Part shown: in pieces, positions 1-6,209 of the stretch
Position numbering within the stretch: position 1 is the stretch's first letter
Layout: each line of letters begins with the position of its first letter
DNA from: Ettlia oleoabundans
Lineage: Eukaryota > Chlorophyta > Chlorophyceae > Chlamydomonadales
Direction: 5' to 3'
Length of the DNA: 10,768 nucleotides
Assembly: GCA_019693395.1 (NCBI GenBank)
Contig: JAAMXP010003294.1
Coordinates: 1 to 10,768 of the forward strand
Position numbers and translations under genes: made by a program
Notes under the pieces: model-generated
The model's database searches: none
The model's input: the letters and a program-made list of their open reading frames with translations, nothing else
What the model was told of the DNA's origin: nothing

Positions 1-375
1 GGGGTGGGGGGTGGGGTGCAGTCGACGATTCAAGCTTCTGCAGGTGTTGTCCAGGCAGTTTCAGAAGTGGTGGGCGGTGCAAGGTATGCCGCAAAACGGC
101 AGGGCTGGCCCACGACTTGATATCCTCCCAGCCAGCCCTTGAAACAGCCAGGCAGCCCACTTAGGCCGGCAGGCGGGAGGGCAACACGGCACAGCCACGG
201 CAGTCGTTGGTCAACGACAGTAGCCGGCTCAGCAAGCGACAGGCTCCAATGTTCATATTTCTTGGTTGCACATTTCATCACTATGCTTTCCAATCACAAA
301 AGGACGCTGCCCGGCCTGACAAAACAATGTTTGCCCAACCCGACAAAATAGTATCTGCCTGGCCAAGAAGCGCAC
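1..375 (-). other. Intron 3 of the transporter gene (partial)
   Basis: This stretch follows the donor after exon 3 (GTGCGC at 375-370 on the minus strand). I expected an exon starting with something like IAKLL-IPVV and found none in any minus frame, so the intron probably continues past the left edge. Positions 1-16 are G-runs on the plus strand, hence a C-rich tract in the transcript. C-rich tracts precede other acceptors in this window, so an acceptor may lie just outside. Confidence 0.5.
311..358. repeat. Degenerate 24-bp tandem duplication
   Basis: Two adjacent 24-bp units, 311-334 and 335-358, match at 17 of 24 positions by hand count. Both contain CGACAAAA/TGACAAAA. The pair lies in intron 3 of the transporter gene and has no evident function. 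Confidence 0.4.
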
Positions 376-1194
376 CTGGTAGAAGCTGACTGTGTTGAGC
401 ATGAGCGAGAGGTTGAGGGTGAGGATGGAGACGTCGGCGATAACAGTGAACAGCATAAGATCTGCGCAGGGGCAGGGGATAGGGCGTGCTTAGCGCCAAG
501 TGGGTGCTGCCAGGAAAGGGGGAGATCCAGCGCGCGTAAAGGGCAGATTCGAAGCAGCAAAAAGAGGCAGTACAAGCGGCAGCATCAAGGTGTTGCATCG
601 GTGTACTGCCCCTCAGCGAATGTGGTTGTGGAAACTGCAACACGCAGCTGATGATATGTGACTGGGACCTAGACATCAAGTAACATCAAAGAAGGGAGCA
701 ACGCAACAGTGACCCAGCTGACCACTTGCAGCTGTAGCTGCAGCACCTAATGGAGCCAGCAGCAGGAACAGCCAAACGGCAGGCGTGTGGCAGCCAGCAC
801 CCACCATTGAAGGGCATGGTGGTCTTCTTGATCATGCCTGCCTTTTGTGAGAACCAGATGCTGATGGAGCAAACCAGGAAGTGCAGTGCGGTCTGCGAGA
901 GGGAGGCAAACAAACGCGGAGCGAGCGGCGGCAGGCGGTTGCGGGGCCAATAGTCTAGAGGCAGCAGTGCTGGCCTCTTGCTCTGCTTGGATCGACAGCC
1001 ATCCCCAGATTTCTGTAGTCCGACAACCAAGTTGCGAGGCAGTCCAAGCGCACCAGGGTTGTGGCGAAATGGTACCCATAGTTCTTCATGAGCAGTTTGT
1101 TGACGAATACAATAAAGACACTGGTGCTGACATTGCCTGCCCACGCCCCCAGGTCTGCCAGTAGCTTGTTCGGGTCGTGTGTTTGCGCGGTCAT
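376..1194 (-). CDS. Nucleotide-sugar transporter, DMT/TPT superfamily (5' part, three exons, cut by window edge)
   Basis: Exons on the minus strand are 1194-1054, 892-805 and 461-376, joined at GT-AG introns in phases 0 and 1; a further phase-0 donor follows 376. They encode 105 residues. Exon 1 starts at the first in-frame ATG and carries a membrane segment with the family-like stretch IVFVNKLLMKNYGYHFATTL. Exon 2 continues TALHFLVCSISIW, matching the family's ATTLTxLHF. Exon 3 holds ADVSILTLNLSLMLNTVSFYQ, matching the NxSLMxNSVxFYQ region before helix 5. In plants and algae such proteins (UXT/URGT-like groups) exchange UDP-sugars for UMP across Golgi or ER membranes; substrate cannot be told from this fragment. 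Family members usually have about 320-350 residues and ten helices, so about two thirds lies left of position 1. The exon joins are inferred but phase-consistent and restore a continuous family motif. Confidence 0.85.
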
Positions 1195-1911
1195 GCTAAC
1201 GCCGCTCCTGGCTCGCCGCAGGGGGTTGAGGGGCGCCAGTGGCAACCAAGAGGGCAGCCTCCTGCCCGTCGCTGGCGAAGACAGCTTGGCAACAGCCACA
1301 GGGGGTCGCCAGCAGGCGGCAACTAACAGGTGTTGCAACTGACTTCAAGCGCGACGGCAACACAGACAGATGCGAGAAGTACTGTTGTGTTGAACGGGAA
1401 TTGCCATCGTCCAATCCAGGCGGCGCGAGGAAGGAATTTGCGCGATGCCCTTTCCACCCGCCGCTGCCAAAGTCAATCAGGTGTCTCTCTTGTGAGCACC
1501 CGCAGTTTTGCAGGCGCCATCAATCGTTGGCTAGGTCAAGAACCATGACAGAAAGGCTTGATTACATGGGAAAGCGTACAGTGGGTCGCTCTGCAGGATG
1601 CTGGTAAAGTGCGGTCAACGTGGGGCAAAGTTTGAATGGAGCAGCTAGGTCAGAAGCCAGTCAGAGTCGAGTAGTCAAGAAGCAAACGACTTTCATCACG
1701 TGCTGCGTTGGGATCACAATCTTACTGAGTTTGTAGTGAAAGCCTAAGACCTGCGCTGTTAGTTGGCGGCCAAAGAGGCGCCTGCCTCCCTGCCCGCCCA
1801 CTCGTTGTTACAGAGGGGCGTGCTGTTATCCAGACTGCCGTAATTTCCGTGGGCCGTGCCACGTGTCGTGCGCGTTGCATGCGGTCGCAAACCAAATCAA
1901 GCCCACAACCG
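1195..1911. other. Intergenic region between transporter and MCRS1-like gene
   Basis: It should hold the transporter's promoter and 5' UTR (right to left from 1195) and the 3' UTR of the MCRS1-like gene (left of 1911). The transporter frame stays open upstream of its ATG to 1338, but no in-frame ATG occurs there. The only site I can name is a TGTAA motif on the minus strand at 1812-1808. No other gene is supported. Confidence 0.6.
1808..1812 (-). terminator. Candidate polyadenylation signal TGTAA of the MCRS1-like gene
   Basis: TTACA on the plus strand reads TGTAA on the minus strand, about 100 bases past the stop at 1912. TGTAA is the usual chlorophyte polyadenylation motif. The motif is short, so chance is possible. 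Confidence 0.5.
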
Positions 1912-4063
1912 TCACGCCGCCGGCTGCGCGGAGCGCTGCACCGCCCGCGCCACGGCTGCGGCATTAGCTATGAACAACAGGCTGACATCTCCGGCCTTGA
2001 TATGGCTCAAGGTGGGCAGCGGCGCCGTCTGGCCGCATGCCAGGGGCCGCCCGTTGACCAGCATAGCACGCCGGCCCGTGCACCGCAGGCGGAAGCACCC
2101 ATCTGGCTCCAGGAACAGCTGGGCCTGCTGCCGGGACACACGCTGCGCTGTGCCGCCCTCTGGGGCCTCGTGTGAGAGGTCCACATCCACCTGCAGGGCA
2201 AGGGCAGGCACGCTTGGGGGTGGGGGTGGGGTTGGGGGGTGATGACCTAAATTGCGCAAGAACATGCAAGTAGCGAGGAGGGGTGCTACTCTTTGGCAAG
2301 GACAAGGATGTTGCGTGGCGGGTTATATCAACTGAACAAAGAGCACACGCAGAGGGTGGTGAGACTGGGGCAGCTTTGGAAGACGAACGGGCGGGGCCCA
2401 AACAGCCGTCAACTGGTAGTTACGTTACATTGCGTTACCGGACAGCAAGAGGCGATGCAGCGGACCCGTCCTGCAACTACACTACAGGAAACCGCACTTG
2501 CTGCCAGATCGGCATGCAAACATTGCAGCAGCAGACCCTGGCCAACTGCCCCGCAACACACACCTTGCCCTTTGACTCCGTGCAACGCCCGATGGCCACC
2601 GCCGGGCGGCGCAGCACGTACCGCTGCCGCCGGCCGCACAGCACCGCCAGGCCGCCAACAGCATCCAGCTCCCTCCACGTCGTGCCCAGCGCGCTCTGTT
2701 CCAGCCGCCCCAGCAGCGACAGCTGCTTCACAAAGCTCTGCCGCTGCTCCAACAATGCCGCCGCATGTGGTGTGGGTAAGCCCGAGGCAGCACCTGACAG
2801 CAGCAAAGCCTCGACATCCTCGAACCGAGGCGGGGCTGGCTGCTGCGCCTGCTGCGCCTGTGACCTATCGGTCGCTTGCTCCTCTTGCTGCTGCTCCGGC
2901 TGCTGTGGCTGCTGCTTTGAGGTTGTTGGCTCAGGCTGGCCTTCTGCGGAGTTCCCAGAGGCCGCCTGTGCTGCCCCCATGCGTTGCCGCTCTGCCTGCT
3001 GCTGCTCCCAGAGCGCACGCAGGCTGCTACCCACTCCACCGCCTGCCGCAGTTTCCCTGGCCTCCTTTCTTGCTGCCACACCCTCTCCTCGCGCCGGGCG
3101 TGCACCTCCACCAGCTGCCGCCGCCTGCGAGATAGCGGTACCGCCCTCGCTGCCTCCCTTCCTCCACACGCTGGCCCCTGGCTTGGCCACAAACTGCTGG
3201 TGCCGCAGGCGCAGCTCATCCAGCAAGGCCCAGGCCTCCGCTTCGTATAACGCCGCCAGCTGATCCGCGCGGGCCAGGCGCCGTTCAAGCAGCTGCCGCC
3301 GCGTCAGTGGCTCGCTGGAGGCTGGCGGCGTGTCCACTGCATGAAAGAGATAGGCGGCAGTAGAATGGTTCTTACTTTACATTTTATTTCACAAAACTAG
3401 GGGGGCAGCATGACAAGGGCCGGCAAGCAGCTGAGCGACACCAGGCGGGGTGGTGCGTTGCTTGAAGGTTTGGAGGCGTGCAGTACTGTTGCTAGTTTTG
3501 AGCAGTGCACTAACGCGATCGCAAAACTCAGGCATGTCCAACCAAGCAGCAGCGCAGGCAAAGGCCAAGCAAACTGCGGCGATTGGACCCCAAGCTTTTC
3601 TGCTGCGAGCCACGTTCTGCTGCGAGCCGGGGGCTGCAAGCAGCAGAAGTAGCAGCGTGGCAGCCCTACCTTGGTCATGCAGCAGATCGTCGCTCAATTC
3701 ATCGTACAGGCCATCACAAGGCAGCACCACCACCGCCGGCTGCTCCTCCCCGCTGCTTGCAACGACACCAGCTGGCTGTGGGGGCGCCGCTGCTGCTCCC
3801 GCCTCCGCCTCTGCCACTCCTGCCTCCGCCTCTGCCGCTCCCGCCTCCGCCACTGGCGAGGCCAGCGGCAGTTCCAGTTCGTCGTCCGCCCACGTCACGG
3901 TCTTCTTGCGCTTCAGCAGACGGCCCTCTGACAGCGGCTCTGCACAGACGGGGAGCACAGGGTCGCTCGGTGGCGGCACTGGGGAGCAGCCAGAAGCCCG
4001 CGGGCGCTGCGAAGTACCTGCTTCACGCTTTTCGCCGGCATCTGCGCCAGCTGGGTCCTCCAT
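1912..4063 (-). CDS. MCRS1: MCRS1-like FHA-domain protein (microspherule protein 1 family)
   Basis: Exons on the minus strand are 4063-3670, 3336-2564 and 2190-1912; the GT-AG introns are phase 1 and phase 0, and the sum is 1446 nt, 481 residues. Human MCRS1 has about 462. The N-terminus is low-complexity, with KKTVTWADDE at 53-62. Residues about 142-180 look helical or coiled-coil (RRQLLERRLARADQLAALYE), and 272-297 are Gln-rich. The C-terminal FHA domain spans about 360-470. It shows LAVLCGRRQRYVLRR, then IGR at 380-382, VDVDLS across the exon 2/3 join, VSRQQ at 407-411 and NGRPL at 435-439. This order matches MCRS1 (RNVRYLMR, GRATKD-IDVDLS, SRKQ, DGRPV). In animals MCRS1 belongs to INO80 and NSL chromatin complexes; a nuclear chromatin role here is inferred. 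The ATG at 4063 is the first in frame, but the frame stays open upstream to 4222, so an extra 5' exon is possible. Confidence 0.85.
2191..2563 (-). other. Intron 2 of the MCRS1-like gene, with C-rich 3' end
   Basis: The donor is GTGTGT after codon GGC-AAG and the acceptor is CCCTGCAG before GTGGATGTG. Removal joins IGRCTESKGK to VDVDLSHE, the expected continuous FHA strand order. The last 50 bases of the transcript are strongly C-rich. Confidence 0.8.
2216..2239 (+). repeat. G-quadruplex-type motif in MCRS1-like intron 2
   Basis: Four G-runs of 5, 5, 4 and 6 bases are separated by one or two Ts (2216-2220, 2222-2226, 2228-2231, 2234-2239). The run is on the template strand, so the RNA carries the matching C-tract about 25-50 bases before the 3' splice site. 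Confidence 0.7.
3337..3669 (-). other. Intron 1 of the MCRS1-like gene
   Basis: The donor GTAGGG (3669-3664) follows CAA-G and the acceptor ATGCAG (3342-3337) precedes TGGACACG, joining as a GTG codon in phase 1. The downstream protein continues VDTPPASSEPLTRRQLL. Reading through the donor gives an open but unconvincing frame, so splicing is preferred. Confidence 0.75.
3796..3853. repeat. 24-bp tandem repeat coding Ala/Glu-rich EAEAG repeats
   Basis: About 2.5 copies of a 24-bp unit (core GCCTCCGCCTCTGCC on the plus strand) lie in exon 1 of the MCRS1-like gene. On the coding strand they encode repeats such as AEAEAGVAEAEAGA. The unit is a multiple of three, so copy number can vary without a frameshift. 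Confidence 0.7.
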
Positions 4064-4539
4064 GCAGCAGCTTGATACTTGCCAGGCTTGCGAGGCTTCT
4101 CGGCTGGTGCCCTGCTGGCTCTGAGAGGTGTAGAAATGCTGAACGAGTAATTCCAGACAGGAAGATATGGTGGGGAGCGAGTTAAGGTCCTGAACGCCCC
4201 ATGAAAGAGCCGTGCCTTCCACCTGGCCCGAGCCCGCCCCACTTCACCCCGGCCACCTCCCTGCCTCTTCCTCTCTGCAACTCGTCCCTCAGTGACAGGC
4301 TTTGCCTAGAAAGTGCTGACTCGGGGACAAGGTGGGTGGAGCGGCATGCAGCGCAAGGCGGCGGGTGGCCCTGGCGCCCGCTCAGCGGTGGCAGGGCTTT
4401 CTTGCACTGAAACAGCAGTGTTCCACTCGGCAGATGTTGCGCTTAGAACAGCGAGGGCAGTTCAACCCCAGCCATGCACGGAGCCGCTCCCCTTCGTCCA
4501 ACGTCGCTCCCATGCTGGAATACCCGTCATTGAACGCAG
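4064..4539. promoter_or_regulatory. Shared upstream region of divergent MCRS1-like and RPS20 genes
   Basis: The 476 bp between the two start codons must contain both 5' UTRs and promoters unless either gene has further 5' exons. I see no clear TATA box. A TGA at 4531-4533, in frame with the RPS20 ATG, rules out N-terminal extension of RPS20 without splicing. Confidence 0.5.
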
Positions 4540-5685
4540 ATGGCCACCGCTATCAAGCCCGCCCAGAAGCCGGGCGTGGAGGAGGCTGAGGCCGCCCCCA
4601 TCCACCGCATCCGCATCACCCTCACCTCCAAGAACGTCAAGAGCCTGGAAAAGGGTACGGGGCCTGCTTGGGAAAAATAAAACAGCAACGCAGAGGAAAA
4701 TGCAGCACGCAGCATTTACCAGCAGTGCATCTCAGGCGCAAGGGGTTCACCAGGATGTGCCATCAAGTGCCTCTGCCGCTGCCGTCAACAGCCGCCGCTG
4801 CCAGCCCGTTCATCCTCTTGCCCACCTTTGTCACCACCTGCAGTGTGCGCCGACCTGATCCGTGGTGCCAAGGAAAAGCAGCTCAAGGTGAAGGGCCCCG
4901 TGCGCATGCCGACCCGCGTTCTGAAGATCACCACCCGCAAGAGCCCTTGCGGTAACGGTACCAACACCTGGGACCGGTGAGTGGCTTGCCTGAATTGCGT
5001 ACTGCCGGGGGAGTCCCGTGACAGAGTGCGCTGTGCAAGCAGCCTGCATGGCGGTGGCAGCTGGGGCAGCGCTGCCAGGGCACAACATGACCTTGCATGT
5101 AGGCTAGCTGGCAGAAACTTTTCGAGTAGGATCAGCCACAGAACTGCCAGTGGCAGGTGGTGCCTTGGGGGCTGCCGTTGGGTGAGAGGCTGGCACGCTG
5201 CCAGCCTCTCACCCACCTGGCAGTCAGGGTGATGCGATGCTGCCGCGACACGGAGTGACCAGATGCGCGGCTGTGCACACTGCGTTATGCGAAATTCTAT
5301 TTTGCTGTTTAGTTGAGCTATACCTTACAGCTGCCCCTCTTTTGCTGCAGCTTTGAGATGCGCATCCACAAGCGCCTCATTGACCTGCACTCCCCCGCTG
5401 GTGAGCCACACCACCGCCTATGGTAGTCACAGTGTGTTGCTGGGTGCACTGCACTCGCTTGCTTTGGCAACAGGCGACCCTCTGCCGGCTACTGGCTGTC
5501 TGGCAGCTTGTGAAAAGGGGCGCAGGATGACGACACCATCGGATGGATCTGGATAGTTGACGAAAGCCCATGACTCCCCCGTACGTTCTTGTTCGTCATA
5601 CCTGCTTGCAGATACCGTCAAGAGCATCACCGCCATTGGTATTGAGCCTGGCGTTGAGGTGGAGGTGACCATTGCTGACGTGTAA
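4540..5685 (+). CDS. RPS20: 40S ribosomal protein S20 (uS10), complete, four exons
   Basis: Exons 4540-4654, 4844-4976, 5351-5400 and 5612-5685 total 372 nt and encode 123 residues; the human protein has 119. All introns are GT-AG and the phases agree. Hallmarks of uS10 run through: [75 protein letters not shown] and [15 protein letters not shown] at the C-terminus. uS10 sits in the head of the 40S subunit near the mRNA entry region and is essential for 40S assembly. The start is the only ATG in frame, with a TGA three codons upstream. The gene is divergent from the MCRS1-like gene. Intron 2 (374 bp) carries an F-box paralogue fragment, listed separately. No transit peptide is visible, so this is the cytosolic form. 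Confidence 0.97.
5102..5227 (+). pseudogene. F-box/LRR paralogue fragment inside RPS20 intron 2
   Basis: Bases 5102-5227 align without gaps to 6703-6828 of the intact F-box gene in the same orientation, with 95 of 126 identical by hand count. In the matching frame the fragment keeps SWQKL, CQWQ, PWGL, ARCQ and HLAV, about 21 of 42 residues identical to the intact protein, but has a TAG stop at 5127-5129. Weaker similarity extends left to about 5068, with a gap of roughly a dozen bases. The divergence suggests origin from a different paralogue rather than a recent copy of the neighbour. It lies wholly within the intron and should be spliced out. Confidence 0.8.
5179..5215. repeat. Perfect 17-bp inverted repeat with 3-nt loop in RPS20 intron 2
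   Basis: The arms are 5179-5195 (TGGGTGAGAGGCTGGCA) and 5199-5215, exact reverse complements around CGC. It lies inside the F-box fragment. The equivalent bases of the intact gene (about 6780-6816) form only an imperfect palindrome. Confidence 0.9.
5401..5611 (+). other. RPS20 intron 3
   Basis: The donor GTGAGC and acceptor CTTGCAG frame a 211-bp phase-1 intron; splicing gives GAT-ACC-GTC-AAG (DTVK), as expected for uS10. I looked for a box C/D snoRNA because some animal RPS20 genes host one, and found no convincing C and D pair. Confidence 0.85.
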
Positions 5686-5823
5686 GCCTGTCTCATGGCG
5701 TGGCTGCACAGGCTTGGCAGCAGCGGCGTCGCAAGAAGCTGGCGGCGCACAGCGTGGCCCACAGCGTGTAGGCAGCAGCCCTGCCGCCCACCGCTTTGCA
5801 GAGCGTGACCATGGGCACCTGCT

Positions 5824-5828
5824 TGTAA
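5824..5828 (+). terminator. Candidate polyadenylation signal TGTAA of RPS20
   Basis: TGTAA occurs 139 bases after the stop codon, on the sense strand. It is a chlorophyte-type signal; cleavage would be expected 10-20 bases downstream. Confidence 0.5.
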
Positions 5829-6080
5829 CACCTCTGCAAACTTCTTTGCTGGGTTGTTGAGTGGCAAGGCCAGGGGTGCAGTAGGTAGCAGACTGATCAG
5901 TAGCATACGCTGTAGCAGCTGAGGAAGGACGTGACTGCAGGCATGATGGAGTGCAGCGGAATGTCGAGGGAAACTCATACAAAATGCATAAGACTGCAGA
6001 ACCACCTACTCAAAACTCGCCGGCAGTTTAAGCCCTCAGTTGAGCAAAGTAGCCAACGCAGATTGCACAAATGTGCCGGT

Positions 6081-6100
6081 GTACACACCATGGTGTATAC
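6081..6100. promoter_or_regulatory. 20-bp palindrome upstream of the F-box gene
   Basis: GTACACACCATGGTGTATAC is self-complementary except for one base pair, with a perfect 12-bp core around CCATGG. It lies 110 bases before the F-box start codon. A binding site for a dimeric regulator is possible but unproven. Confidence 0.3.
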
Positions 6101-6209
6101 ATCCGCACCCCCTACCAATCTCAACCCTCGTGGGCTCCCTGGGTTTTGCGTGTGCCGACGTCATCTGCTACTCATCATGCTCTTGTAGATGTCTACATAA
6201 GTGACCATC

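Larger units (their letters stand above)
5686..6209. other. Intergenic region between RPS20 and the F-box gene
   Basis: It holds the RPS20 3' UTR and the F-box promoter and 5' UTR. TGTAA motifs occur at the RPS20 stop itself (5681-5685) and at 5824-5828, about 140 bases past the stop; the second is the better polyadenylation candidate. A near-perfect palindrome lies at 6081-6100. No further gene is supported. Confidence 0.6.

Noticed and set aside
23..53. Possible fourth transporter exon after CACCTGCAG (minus strand)
   Set aside because: The phase-0 reading KLESSTAP does not match the expected IAKLL-IP continuation.
281..679. Minus-strand open frames of 132 and 93 codons near the transporter
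   Set aside because: They overlap intron 2 and exon 3 in other frames; the frame giving DVSILTLNLSLMLNTVSFYQ is the family match.
1239..1607. Plus-strand open frame of 122 codons upstream of the transporter
   Set aside because: No third-position bias or motif; it lies in the transporter's 5' region and partly antisense to open but untranslated sequence.
2283..3263. Long plus-strand open frame (326 codons) opposite the MCRS1-like gene
   Set aside because: It is the antisense shadow of a GC-biased coding exon; the product is Cys/Ser/Ala-rich noise, and the minus strand encodes a recognisable FHA protein with matching splice sites.
5401..5570. Minus-strand peptide [16 protein letters not shown] in RPS20 intron 3 as a transposon or gene remnant
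   Set aside because: It looks protein-like over some 20 residues, but its flanks are not, and no known family fits; chance is more likely.
4977..5611. Intronic snoRNA in RPS20
   Set aside because: Near-matches to a C box occur (GGATGACGA, GGTGATGC) but no D box at a suitable distance with a terminal stem.
5427..6005. Minus-strand open frame across the RPS20 3' end
   Set aside because: It runs antisense to RPS20 exon 4 and its introns, has no motif, and includes sequence fixed by the uS10 C-terminus.
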